A DNA stretch of 64,000 nt from Pseudomonadota bacterium (lineage in GTDB: Bacteria > Pseudomonadota > Gammaproteobacteria > Xanthomonadales > Ahniellaceae), in NCBI GenBank assembly GCA_022843465.1, contig JALHNO010000017.1:1-64000 (forward strand), written 5' to 3'. This document shows, one piece after another, positions 31,001 to 35,293 of the stretch. Each line of letters starts with the position of its first letter. Within the stretch, counting starts at the first letter, position 1. A model generated the notes under the pieces. That model was not told the origin of the DNA, did not search any database, and saw nothing but the letters and a program-made list of their open reading frames with translations. The position numbers and the translations under genes were made by a program.

Positions 31001-32307
31001 TCGAATGCTGCCAGCCATGCAGACGCGGCCTCGGCCTGCCCGGTCGAACCGATGGGTGTCCGCTGCATCGCGCGCAGCACCGCGGCACTGGCTTGAAACT
31101 GATTCAGACCCTTGTCGGCAAATGAGCCATCGGCAGAACTCTGCTGCCCGGCCAGCCAGACCTTGGCCTGGGCGAGATCCAGATTGCAGACCGTGCACAA
31201 TGGACCGCCGGTGACGATGTCCGGTGTGCCGGCGACTGCGGTCTGGGCCGGATCGTTGCGGATCGACAGCGAGGCGCGTCCACGCGTCATCGCGGCGAAA
31301 CGCGCCTCGAAGTCGACGGCAAAGCGCTGCAGGTCGAAGATTGCCTGCTCGCTGATGGACTGACCGGGCCGCACCAGCAGTACCAGCCCGGCACTCAATT
31401 GCCTGGGACTCTGGGCCACATCGGGAACGCGAACACCATTGGCCGCGATGATCTGATCGATCGTGACCAGTTCGGCATTGCCCGGTGTGCGATGGCCAAG
31501 CACCGGCAAATCCTGGGCGGTTGCACCCACGCCATTGCGAATGAGCGTCATTGCCGGCACTTCCGACGCGGCGTACCAGCCGGCGAGATAAAGATCGAGC
31601 GGTGACAGCCGATGCCGGATATCGATCGCTTCGAAAGTTCCATCCGGCGCCAGCCGCCAGTCGGCGCCGTACATCACCGAGGCATCGGTATCGAGAAAGA
31701 AACTCCAATGCGAATTGCCGCTGCCGAGCAGATCGGAACTCGGTTGACCGTCGCGCAGGTATTGCGGGTGCGCGACCCAGCGATGCATGACCTCATGCGC
31801 CGCCACACTCAGCGTGGTGGCATACCCCGCCGATGCGGGGTTGAACTCCCAGCGCGACAACGCGGCCATGTCGATGTAGTTCTGCAGACGCCCACTGGCA
31901 CTGCCGAATGCCGCGCTGGAGTCGAACAACGGTATGCCGAGGCCGTGGACGTCGTTCTTGATGACACTGGCAAATGCCGCCGCTTCGCCGGTATCGAACT
32001 CGAACGCGGAAAACACCAGCAGCAGGTCGTGCTGATCCTGATAGCGCGCGAGATAGCGCTGCGCTACCTCGGCGCGAGCGGCGGGAACGTCACGACCATA
32101 GTCGCCTGAAAGCTCGAAAATGACGATGCCTTCGACATTGGCTTCAGCGACTACTGCCTTGGCGGCCGACTTGGCATCGGCGGGCGCGGCCAGCACCACG
32201 AAATCGACGTCGTCGCCCAACTGGGGCGTAGCGGCGAACGCCAATCCCTGCGACAGCAGGAGCAGCAATGCCAGCGCAGCGCGGCACAGGCAGGACTTGA
32301 TATTCAT
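13063..32307 (-). CDS. Giant (6,414 aa) multidomain surface protein with N-terminal HExxH domain
   Basis: A signal peptide (1-26) is followed by a metallopeptidase-like region with HEVMH at 171-175, then alpha/alpha-toroid (squalene-cyclase-like) repeats about 385-640. A run of CARDB modules spans about 650-1200, and FlgD-type Ig blocks with SPNDDG/SPNSDG/SPNGDG sit near 1210, 1955 and 2880. A propeller-like region lies about 1330-1890, many Ig and fibronectin III domains follow, an F5/8C (discoidin-like) domain is at about 3889-4010, a second propeller-like region at about 4300-4600, then more CARDB/Ig domains. It ends in a hydrophobic helix plus Arg (AWWLLALLILLIARR), resembling a sorting or membrane anchor. 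The design suits an adhesin or stalk with possible protease activity. It is translationally coupled to the rhs gene. The role is inferred; third metal ligand not identified. Confidence 0.85.
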   Translation of the reverse strand: MNIKSCLCRAALALLLLLSQGLAFAATPQLGDDVDFVVLAAPADAKSAAKAVVAEANVEGIVIFELSGDYGRDVPAARAEVAQRYLARYQDQHDLLLVFSAFEFDTGEAAAFASVIKNDVHGLGIPLFDSSAAFGSASGRLQNYIDMAALSRWEFNPASAGYATTLSVAAHEVMHRWVAHPQYLRDGQPSSDLLGSGNSHWSFFLDTDASVMYGADWRLAPDGTFEAIDIRHRLSPLDLYLAGWYAASEVPAMTLIRNGVGATAQDLPVLGHRTPGNAELVTIDQIIAANGVRVPDVAQSPRQLSAGLVLLVRPGQSISEQAIFDLQRFAVDFEARFAAMTRGRASLSIRNDPAQTAVAGTPDIVTGGPLCTVCNLDLAQAKVWLAGQQSSADGSFADKGLNQFQASAAVLRAMQRTPIGSTGQAEAASAWLAAFESRQFDDLAWKAAVRVAPGSDPERALADARLQGLQGLQGLGAAWSASAWDAATLLASSEFADLLPAQRQGYLAALAQLQNADGGFGVSPGGASQVAVTAWTLNELAPLADAAARQIAVSAADWLLTQRNPDGSYGTGADAVLPTAWAIAGLVRMGAGADVSASVAFLRARQTLATGDFNGSVFVTAEVVRVLEQINKPNLSFDSAASADPAAPIAGDVVRIRTRVRNDGREVLAARLSWYLGDPDAGGVLIGSEIELGALGAGQSLAVEFDWSTAGLSGAQQIWAVLDRANSIDELNEADNRQSLTVTVTPLPNAPDAALIRGNFTITPAAVNAYPAAITIAGDVANLGGADLTALPVVLYSLRNGVRSERARTTLDIAAQGSAALTLGFTLERGDSLELLLVADPDNSVPEIRENNNELSFQLASSAGVDLAISAGDLVLLTEPALVGHPVRLRVTAHNHGATASPNFVLSAAIRQGAQSYPLGDLTLQLDAGASSERELVWNNPMLGAASLEVVLDPTSAVSETERGNNAASLAFEVMNANAPNLIVEAQSIQLTPNPLNQAQAAHLQVRLRNAGAAFVDSWTVAVSTGGESGARTELARTSVPAGLAGGATVDLSIDLPPLPTAGLRYFFVVADPDNHLAELSEDDNTAFAQGMVRSIPDASVTVAGISLSPTIPQTGESVQAIVTVHNFGQQPLVGLEVRLLDGAPPQGTAVAADQVAADIPGGGTAQLSFNWTYSDGSGPRSLSVQLDPDNLISEIREDNNLAVLSLQELGDHYATEPYISPNDDGVKESTQIVFRNLASTPALIDVRDIADRVVRSYPPEQFISGNGVAVLWDGRDNEGRVVGDGRHRVQAVAADASVLAEVAVVVDTNRSSILEAVGTGLERFTHLAHPYAAWAMALPPAAYTDQDVVLLKDPLNLATADPLDRLSGIYRFDVLLSTLDPVLDGSWLLAQGSAPQISQMHWAAGGEYLVIVVRAGNQDSLWRIRVDGRNSAMRLAGPMAQMAAPELRDSGPRHVVLWNFAAPSSLARRYELGTLSETILQTGGTGGSLLHVLEDGLLVGNGRTQLHFVAFDSTQAPNTVFSGQGSGYIFHYGSNGALLHRVDGSRETMEWRNLRNSEAHVLLDEQRSALAQSSRWCVLGHEDVTWLGGEVLVQNHVQRNVALISVDDRAVRTISLPAVSRVGAYVAETEVYESEYSYHGTLIGAGAAELCSGDLGVQRAANEKHSPASAADELQDAKLIVRQQFNRNRPPATSLIYSGELVRILNGYYDYELEHYGANSAFVLDRSTGEVTLLGSFSYWPLLDPRDQAIFVPASEYGYAQGDYGLLRQLEAEYSDLSSLSDPWLLLADGSGIAASSVQASSPGYGVFLAGGFRTGAVFPNATELRGAWDSERHLFGIVGGPTNQMWIYSSLANQPTKLRARGSATGIDLLGIAADKNFQQYDLEWALPSQPDQWHAIGPSVAEPALNGELMSWTPPAAGQYLLRLRSEDKAGNRSQATTRAMSPSGSDIDNVRLASRYVSPNSDGIRDALQVSLQALRPTTLRFEIRNAQGAALITDTVQVVPGDTPYNWSWDGRLASGQVAPDGAYRIAINSWFQTSFTVDSTPPVLQINRGAGRAEGKVAQIQFDSVSMRLLWNTAEANPQVLELQRSERAQPDVWTVLDNALPAVGLRVLPKSDDGNYRLVAEDRAGNRASSALVGWVPADLALVGRWVWEGTAPTSEWGCDRDANLGLGCVWGNQGYTGALAHPIEADASIALDFYRAPGTADSELSLRYQVTKFGMGAPVSGGPWQELAIQSVDRNGTELRLHALAPNLPLGSVIAIRAGTVLGNGSTMLSEAAVFEYIGISPPRAYFMQETCTPEGIEAGLPTPAVPGSWVCFEEGLPGLVLAPTLTVIGLDGVVRAVQSPVRISDGVVLFDIPDVNCRELIARASSASGRQYQSRSACVGTPATVLEVVRVFPEIEESCDVAPRHLMRYQAAFVPLDGRSITQVRGDILLPDGSRRQVFNRVDPPPITVECADNPDCVAERWINDTFDASDLPDNRYEFRFELTYSDGAPASRSRLFHVDRTPAELDIRAPRAGRRECVTHDVLPLANQNRMRFPVDARITDVSGVSAQLRFAPVPPEQAPVQWSLIPRSSWNLYPRPLQYKDALIDTGAQLSPSSELKYPLNLEIAPGQNLSLGAMRGAVQAQFAAMNWSGAPQCRVIEFFADLDVELETLLDPATVRTEDVDRIPVINPLGAQPHNALRFSMRVNEPVQARLELWREVVGGGANSGVFVRQLVAPADYAQGTHAFTWDGTDGNGTPAPDGRYSVRIVATDDCGYEATGGSAVLVDTTPPEVAYLAPETGATIDELLVAIAGTAIDASGGSFALTAESAQSIPLLSGPIRRYSLPAGDFNTSWNRGAISGPVILRVTATDLVGNTGVTERQINLLPRAAQLFDDATVTPGLFSPNGDGTLDRVDIRYALASGAEVSIRILNADGSLLTVLQNAEPKPAGNHARQWAGEGLAPGAADGSYRIELLAIDPADPQRQERLTLAAVVDRTAPQLTLLSPTAAHVRGDESLRVLLEEAHHLSAEWTLGTHQGAISAPGESALIDLSSVAEGAHLLVIEARDRVGNATRFERAFTLDRSAPQASITAPTEAAVLGGAANEAAVMGTATDENFDGFTLSIARSGSPEVETELLASTTAVSSASLHTLSLQRPDSAYLLKLRVHDKAGNQTTVSRAIHIDHTPPVAAISEPANNAYVSARFRVSGTASDAHLADYRLRLATPDQASLGLWSDVLIQHSAVTDGELGFVDLQVPDGDYLLELVARDQVQQRSTARIRIRLDAGAPQAPVSLVGHRQGDSDIALAWQHTAPADLAGYRVYRDGSALTANLVQGQAYTDANVPGGSLRYEVSALDHAGNESARSNAVVIDVDRTPPVVDLISPLDQSLVSGVVDVLGTAFSESDFDRLRLTLVDPVSGSVLAVLSTSSRPVQSAALASWDTRTLAEGATVQLLLEAWDRSGNRASDSIQVSIDNLAPATPSGLTAVDVNGDGQINWNANLEPDLLGYILLRNGSPVNGGSIFPDDPRVLALAANSYLDPALVDGHHSWIVYAIDRAGNLSAPSAPAELDIARRPPDIRIVEPAALFRFGESVAVVAASDDLDIAQVWFDYRAAGDSGWTPIGSALTEAPFAVTWTPGALPLGEYDIRAQARDQSGLEDASPAIVRVRYADVEAPDQVQGVSAHGDGADVRLSWTASAATDLSGYRVERSGSATAGFQNIGIVPAPATSFVDSDRNDGIYYYRVIALDTADNAAPASAVDAAQLFTISVDDPYSPISLMSVSLNGQTPIAGALEVARSTGGPATVVANITVVEGDFVVPAVPLATGENQLQLRVTDADGNISRAAETWITSGSAPATPTGLAAAVSGQNVTLSWNANAESNIAGYRLFRRDYPVLPEAEIADLTASSEPDDAPSAAIDGDPDTSWLSTTGFYYDEVEGVWLELASTTPHQITSVHLQWQTGRTPLSFDIMGFNGRTWARLASVTAVEAEQTVRFSQPYFSDRIRIAPTRARYGESIALAEVTVSEQVLITDTGYVEQLIDGSYSYSVSAVNTLGFESARSAPVIAEVGDVQPPDPVLLSGLLVAQDAQLNWTSSASVDVARYQLLRNGVHLAYVLAPVTAYVDAGLANGEYVYTVIALDAFDNASPPSNAVTLTVSSEGPGLPQNPSVLAPPAGSKLEVRWARGGGAVATRFVVRRAETESGPFASIAETALLIWTDQPLSNGQRYWYTIEALDAVGNASGQTAPVSGVPQDQQAPLPPTLGFPVHPGETVDLIANSTIVTGVSEPGARVDVRRSGVALAQAPALVQDQVAELSNISLFGRVQAAPSGSMLYGEDSQQVYAADNSGYLGQSPTSNMYGWTRDDRFIHRDNDNNLLSTAAAGGSSQTLTLPLINIDQARFSSDLRFALALADNPAAPAAGRAIWLVDRSQNSARQVLGIDPNSVDFRSVSFAEFAGFAAWRSHSAELVHLRLSTARARVWATDIADVRVSLSLSDGSALFVIGNGAEASVNRVDPEGNRRSVGAGRVADWSADGAEYVVAEASGTLAFHAASDDALLRRLPLASGDIEDLDWSMSGRLFVATASGMRVVDPVGSFRSAPVALLTGDNRIELFAVDGGGQGQPGAQAGVVRVASGQQALPDLSVRADDILFVPAGGAPGQVHGAQIRVRNLGQTSSAVAGLRATLTSPDGVQTALPQTPTVPMLAAGSSTQIGLALGQLNLAGTYWLHVELLVSGPDANPGNHSSSQRLVLLAGAEPALELSADAANFAPGLDATGRVLVRNPGSPWNGSVRTRIFTAAGEPLSELPPLAINGLGFGAEIAQTWRWPTGNVLAGGYRVQADLLDAQQRVLASRTVAFSVDVVRDLRLEVVSDRADYQTGDLVRLNATLDYRSGNAVVAGASLRTRVLDPAGSEVFATTRALASLLPGYRIQIPASWTSLGNAGVYAVRAELLEGGVVTRLAQSSFVLSVPGSTLAMTGAIQPTPTPLIAGREGRIDFSLLNPSTAAVAVDALRLRLLRGSDMSEVAAQIIPGTAPAAGRLDGALLIAAPQLPLGEYLALLDWQSSPAAGFVPLASRSVSVVDGIAPGIALRTPEANAWVRANATLAAAVTDAHSGVDRVELALDGGAWQPAPLLPQGWYGSDLRALGDGLHRFQMRARDRAGNESISESRDFQVDATAPVIEISGVNDGDLLTLPATPVITITEANPAATSITLNAAPYVSGTTVNADGVYLLSVVARDLAGNVAARSLRFEIDTTAPTIVFTEPVDGAETTAASIVARVQTEADIAVTLSVGAYSASVQSDLAGVAEFTAVPLVFGANTLSATAVDRAGNASGQVSIQVIRIDNSGAALVGSLIPGSALLPSGQPAVLNWQVLNPGATAANNQSLRLHAEHLLTTQTLGDDTQLIDVPAGGQVAGNSQFSTIGAELGRYIATLSVMVGSEPVLLATAEFDIVDTVAPELTVLEPAANALLNTAVRIRASASDVHGVVSSVAYQIDAGAPVLMSPVAGSPGLHESAALDLTDGDYQLRVSATDNANNVASAPLQMFSVDRTPPQIDISGVSDGAAYNAAVTPQVQIVDVHPGSVTITLDGAPFVAGTTISADGDHILQVQATDTAGNQAERMLGFTIDLTAPVIAYSFPAEGAIIATPVIDVGGLTEPLLRVEFMLGASSSVVFADAAGSFIISGVSLQEGPNVLQVRAVDGVGNASEWLIRNVVYQPNAGASLVADLTLSTIDLALGDPLTANLTITNSGNVATLDLPTRLRWLRVSDQQQLSEHPFAVTLAPGAALSDAIALATAGSFPGAHLAVLEAFLSAGDGSQSWQTLATAQALVRDAEAPQVSLLAPAEGSYLDGVFTMRAQVSDLHSPIAAVQALVAGIAQPMAPTAVAGEYIATVKRAVEGPLLLSARAEDAAGNFAESPQRSVVVDLLPPQITITGVDEAAWVNQPVTLSIAISDVSPVQSSITLDGQTFVSGSTVASEGAHLLRVVATDSLGRTSESVRSFTLDTTPPVVQFSVPKDGAVIFAEATRVAGSSEPLASIALQVGTYTVVLPADTAGVFSVDDVPLVPGMNQITGRATDRAGNSGPAATITVERRAKPVVALQGNLELTATEWPNGTLLSSQFNLHNIGTADLIALPVRAQARRRDDQVVVQTSAFVFDLPADAQQQQAIQWPTAEWGLGMIDIELIADLPGRRAPVLLDSHALNLVDREAPLLAFTAPTAGAAVHVGDPVRVRSSDRLSAIAQVQLRIDGGAWFDLGPTDLPAGIYGSDLPALALGPHQLQARSTDSAGNVATTQSLQISVVGVLPLTLSAPLDGSSIEAPSIDFVGSSSPGALIRVSRAGMQWTATADGNGLFTVAGVPLLAGDNVFNVRAEDGFGNTSATLTLTVFAVVAGEAIPVPSAHHHAWWLLALLILLIARRQLPASRRTS

Positions 32308-32316
32308 GAGTACAGC

Positions 32317-32742
32317 CTAATCCCGGTCGGGGGCAGATTCCCTGGATGCCAGGCCGGACTCTGGCGTGGTGGCAATCACCTGCACGTCCTGACCGCCCTG
32401 CTCGCGCAGTGGCCGGACGCGCAGCGTCTCCCCGAGACGGATTCGGTACGCGATGACCTCGCCGGTGGATGCATGCCGCACATCCAGCAAGGCGGAACCG
32501 TCGGCAACCGCTCTCAGCAAAAGCCCGTCGGCGGACTCCTCGTCCAGTTCAAGCACGATGGTCTGCGCGGACTCGTTCAACAGCACCGCTCGCCCGGCGC
32601 GCTCATCCAATCCCACCAACTCGAAGGCAGGTAGTCCATTCGATTCACCGGTGGCCGCCGCGAAGCCGCACGATCCGAAAAGGATCATGCCGGCACACAC
32701 CAGGGAACAGACCGCCTGGACGGTCGCAACCGACGAACGCAT
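32317..32742 (-). CDS. Small secreted protein of unknown function, first gene of the Rhs operon
   Basis: A 141-residue protein with a clear signal peptide (MRSSVATVQAVCSLVCAGMI..FAAA) and a mature part rich in short beta strands (ELVGLDERAGRAVLLNESAQ, then ADGLLLRAVADGSALLDVRH). ATG 32742 is chosen because it places the signal peptide at the N-terminus and has a GGGG ribosome site; the frame also opens to 32808. The stop lies only 9 bases before the giant surface-protein gene, so the two are co-transcribed. No family recognised. By context it may help export or fold the large downstream proteins, which is speculation. Confidence 0.7.
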   Translation of the reverse strand: MRSSVATVQAVCSLVCAGMILFGSCGFAAATGESNGLPAFELVGLDERAGRAVLLNESAQTIVLELDEESADGLLLRAVADGSALLDVRHASTGEVIAYRIRLGETLRVRPLREQGGQDVQVIATTPESGLASRESAPDRD

Positions 32743-32795
32743 GACAATACCCCTGTATCGAAGATGCCAGCCCACCCCCGTGCACCAGCAAAGTG

Positions 32796-32824
32796 ACGAT
32801 AACGTCAATGTATGGACAAGGCAA
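32796..32824 (-). promoter_or_regulatory. Possible promoter of the giant-protein/Rhs operon
   Basis: Minus-strand TTGCCT (-35), 17-bp spacer, TATCGT (-10), about 55 bases before the start of the secreted-protein gene. Only a partial match to the sigma-70 consensus. Confidence 0.25.
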
Positions 32825-32985
32825 ACGAGATTCGACCAGTTTCTTCCTGGGAAATGTCGCAGTGCGATCTGAGATGAGGATCAGTTGATGCGAGGGGATT
32901 GTGGAGGTGTTGGCGGGACCTGATGCCTCGCGCTCTGCCCGGGCTCTTCCAGGCGAACCTCATGGAGCGCGGGCTTTCCGCGCTC

Positions 32986-33063
32986 AGCAACGGCAACGGC
33001 GACGGCGACGGCAACAGCAACGGCGACGGCAACAGCAACGGCAACGGCAACGGCAACGGCAAG
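32986..33063. repeat. 13-unit hexanucleotide tract (consensus GGCAAC)
   Basis: Thirteen contiguous 6-base units drawn from GGCAAC, GGCGAC and AGCAAC, ending GGCAAG. It lies in the 590-bp intergenic region between the ribosomal operon terminator and the Rhs operon. Short frames across it give low-complexity NG or AV peptides and are not genes. Just left is a GAGCGCGG/CCGCGCTC hairpin (32965-32985). Confidence 0.9.
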
Positions 33064-33102
33064 TGCAGCGCGGCAAGCCACGTTCTTGTACGCTGGTTTT
33101 TC

Positions 33103-33177
33103 TGTAGGGCATCTCTGTGAGATGCCGGTTCCCATGCGCCGCGGAGTTGGGACGGCATCTCACAGAGATGCCCTACA
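33103..33177. repeat. Inverted pair of GTAG-type repetitive extragenic palindromes
   Basis: Two 24-bp arms, 33103-33126 and 33154-33177, are perfect reverse complements separated by 27 bp. Each arm is itself a hairpin (GGCATCTC, TGT, GAGATGCC) preceded by a GTAG foot. That is the layout of REP elements such as the SMAG repeats of Stenotrophomonas and of RAYT-mobilised REPs. Confidence 0.85.
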
Positions 33178-33240
33178 GGGTCAGAGACGAGCAGCGCGGC
33201 AAGCCGCGGGCTACGAACTGGCGCCCCAGGAATTGCGGAC

Positions 33241-33270
33241 AAAAAAAGGGCACCGGGGTCAGCGGTGCCC
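33241..33270 (-). terminator. Intrinsic terminator of the rpsF-rpsR-rplI operon
   Basis: On the minus strand, an 8-bp stem GGGCACCG/CGGTGCCC is followed by seven T residues, 61 bases after the rplI stop. Confidence 0.92.
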
Positions 33271-33330
33271 TATGAATTTCCCTGAAGCAGCACAACCGGA
33301 CCAAGAAAGCCGGCTGGTTTTATTCCGCCG

Positions 33331-33780
33331 TTAACTCTCCGGGACCACGATGACCTTCACCGTGCAATGCACATCGGCATGCAGGGTGATGTGGACTTCG
33401 TGTTCGCCGGTGCGACGGAGCGGACCTTCCCCGAGAATCACTTCCGACTTCGCCAGCGGATATCCCGCTGCTGCGAAGGCTTCTGCGATGTCACGTGGAC
33501 CGACCGAGCCGTAGAGCTTGCCTTCCGTGCTGGCATTGGCGCGAATGGTGACCGTGGCGGATTCGAGCCTTTCCTTGCGCGCGTTCGCATCCGAATGAAG
33601 GCTGTTGGCCTTGGCTTCGAACTCGGCGCGGCGCTTCTCGAAATCCGCAACGTTGGCCGCAGTGGCAGATACCGCTTTGCCCTGTGGCACGAGATAGTTC
33701 CGGCCGTAGCCGGGCTTTACATTGACCTTGTCGCCGAGGGCGCCAAGGTTCTTTACCTTCTGAACCAGAATCAGTTCCAT
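33331..33780 (-). CDS. rplI: 50S ribosomal protein L9
   Basis: A 149-residue protein, the same length as E. coli L9. It starts [17 protein letters not shown] and contains the [15 protein letters not shown] signature of the N-terminal RNA-binding domain, a long central helix, and the C-terminal domain. L9 binds the base of the L1 stalk in 23S rRNA and helps keep the reading frame. ATG 33780 is used because it gives the family start and has a GAGGAG site; the frame open to 33816 is too long. It is the last gene of the rpsF operon, 11 bases after rpsR, and is followed by a strong terminator. Confidence 0.98.
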   Translation of the reverse strand: MELILVQKVKNLGALGDKVNVKPGYGRNYLVPQGKAVSATAANVADFEKRRAEFEAKANSLHSDANARKERLESATVTIRANASTEGKLYGSVGPRDIAEAFAAAGYPLAKSEVILGEGPLRRTGEHEVHITLHADVHCTVKVIVVPES

Positions 33781-33791
33781 GATTGAGCTCC

Positions 33792-34025
33792 TCAGCGTCC
33801 CTGGTGGTTGTCGCAATACGGCAGCAGTGCCAGGAAACGAGCGCGCTTGATGGCGGTCGTGAGCTGACGCTGATAACGCGACTTGGTACCGGTGATGCGG
33901 GAAGGCACGATCTTGCCGGTCTCCGTGAGGTACTGACGCAGCGTGTTGAGATCCTTGTAATCGATCTCGGTCACGCCCTCGGCGGTGAATCGGCAGAACT
34001 TCTTGCGGCGGAAAAATTTAGACAT
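33792..34025 (-). CDS. rpsR: 30S ribosomal protein S18
   Basis: A 77-residue protein starting [17 protein letters not shown], with the conserved core [20 protein letters not shown] and the basic [19 protein letters not shown] segment. S18 pairs with S6 on the platform of the small subunit. It is the middle gene of the rpsF-rpsR-rplI operon, with short spacers on both sides. Confidence 0.98.
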   Translation of the reverse strand: MSKFFRRKKFCRFTAEGVTEIDYKDLNTLRQYLTETGKIVPSRITGTKSRYQRQLTTAIKRARFLALLPYCDNHQGR

Positions 34026-34044
34026 GTTCTATTCCTCGTCCTGA

Positions 34045-34440
34045 TCAGGCTGCTGCTTCTTCGAACTCGGAATCCGAGAATCCGGTTTCGTCGTCACGGC
34101 GGCGGCGCTCAGGTTTCTCATCCTTCATCTTGGCGATGATCGAGATCTCGCTGACGGCGTCCTCGCGGACGGTGATCAGGTGACGCAGAACGGCATCGTT
34201 GAAGCGGAACGAGGACTGCAATTCGGTGAGTACGGTCTGGCTGCACTCGATGTTCATCAGCACGTAGTGTGCCTTTGCAAGGTTCTGGATCGGGTAGGCC
34301 AATGCACGGCGACCCCAATCTTCGAGCCGGTGAATCTTTCCGTTATCCCCGGACACGAGCGTCTTGTAACGCTCGATCATCGCGGGAACCTGTTCGCTCT
34401 GGTCCGGGTGGACGAGGAACACGATTTCGTAGTGACGCAT
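34045..34440 (-). CDS. rpsF: 30S ribosomal protein S6
   Basis: A 131-residue protein starting [19 protein letters not shown], with the [19 protein letters not shown] block characteristic of S6. The C-terminal tail is charged and ends in an acidic stretch ([10 protein letters not shown]); in E. coli such a tail receives extra glutamates from RimK. It is the first gene of the operon, with a GAGGAG ribosome site. It binds S18, and the pair may bind its own leader (see the leader hairpin). Confidence 0.98.
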   Translation of the reverse strand: MRHYEIVFLVHPDQSEQVPAMIERYKTLVSGDNGKIHRLEDWGRRALAYPIQNLAKAHYVLMNIECSQTVLTELQSSFRFNDAVLRHLITVREDAVSEISIIAKMKDEKPERRRRDDETGFSDSEFEEAAA

Positions 34441-34493
34441 GAAAACTCCTCTTGGACATTGATGGCCTCCTGGCTATGCAGTGAGGCAAGGTG

Positions 34494-34515
34494 CTCGGCC
34501 CTACAGCCCGCCGAG
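34494..34515 (-). promoter_or_regulatory. Leader hairpin of the rpsF mRNA
   Basis: In the predicted transcript CUCGGC pairs with GCCGAG around a 10-base loop, directly followed by CACC. Many bacteria carry an S6:S18-binding structure in the rpsF leader. This hairpin is in the right place, but I cannot confirm that it has the conserved fold. Confidence 0.4.
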
Positions 34516-34522
34516 TGGGCGC

Positions 34523-34552
34523 ATATTAGCCGTTCGGGTCCCCTGACCGCAA
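34523..34552 (-). promoter_or_regulatory. Candidate sigma-70 promoter of rpsF operon
   Basis: Minus-strand TTGCGG (-35), 18-bp spacer, TAATAT (-10), placing the transcription start just before the leader hairpin. Confidence 0.5.
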
Positions 34553-34721
34553 CGGAAAATTCCAGTGAAATCAGAGGCATGGATGCATAACCCAAGCCGA
34601 ATCAGCAACTTACCGACCCTATCCACAAGGTCAGGGGTGCACTGCACCAAAATGGCGCTTCAACCCGGTCGGGCGCTAAGTCAATGATGCGCCTGAGAAT
34701 GGGGTACCGTACCGGCCAGTC

Positions 34722-35048
34722 TCAGGAAACCGTGAAACTCTCGCCGCAGCCGCACTCGTTGGTGACGTTGGGGTTGCGGAAGGCAAAGCTCTGGTTGAGG
34801 CCCTGGCGGATGTAGTCGATCTCGGTCCCAGTGACCAGTGGCAGGCTGTCGGGATTGACCAGGACCTTGATGCCGCGACTCTCGAACACGCTGTCGTCCT
34901 GCTCGATGTGATCGGTGATGTCGACCACATAGGCCCAGCCCGAACATCCGGTCTTGCGCACGCCAAAGCGCAGCCCGATCGAACCGGGTTGCTCGCGCAG
35001 ATAGCCGCCTACGCGTTCGGCTGCGGCTTCGGACAATTGGATCGACAT
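34722..35048 (-). CDS. iscA: Iron-sulfur cluster assembly protein IscA
   Basis: A 108-residue A-type carrier. The three cysteines that hold Fe-S clusters are C35 (in TGCSGWAYV), C99 and C101 (in NECGCGESF). The end [20 protein letters not shown] follows E. coli IscA closely, more than ErpA. ATG 35048 gives the normal [13 protein letters not shown] start; the frame open to 35114 is not used. It stands alone, divergent from asnS and away from an isc operon, so it may act as a general housekeeping A-type carrier. Confidence 0.9.
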   Translation of the reverse strand: MSIQLSEAAAERVGGYLREQPGSIGLRFGVRKTGCSGWAYVVDITDHIEQDDSVFESRGIKVLVNPDSLPLVTGTEIDYIRQGLNQSFAFRNPNVTNECGCGESFTVS

Positions 35049-35293
35049 CGGTGCATCCTCGGTATCAGTGGAGCGGAACACGGGACCGCGCGACAAACGC
35101 CGCGACGATGGCATCGGGTATCATCGCGGCCCTTCGGTCGGATCGGCTCGGGCACTCTGGCAACGTGTTTCCACGCAACCGGATACGCCATGCCGATTTG
35201 CCGTCCCTTCATCATATCTGGGGTCATCCAGATCCTGTTTCAATTGCACCGCTGCGGTATCCACTGCGGCGGCAGTCCAGCGGAGTTCGTGCA

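Noticed and set aside
32805-33242. Low-complexity frames (Leu-Pro or Ala-Val repeats) across the hexanucleotide tract
   Set aside because: They are produced by the 6-bp repeat itself, with no start context or domain.
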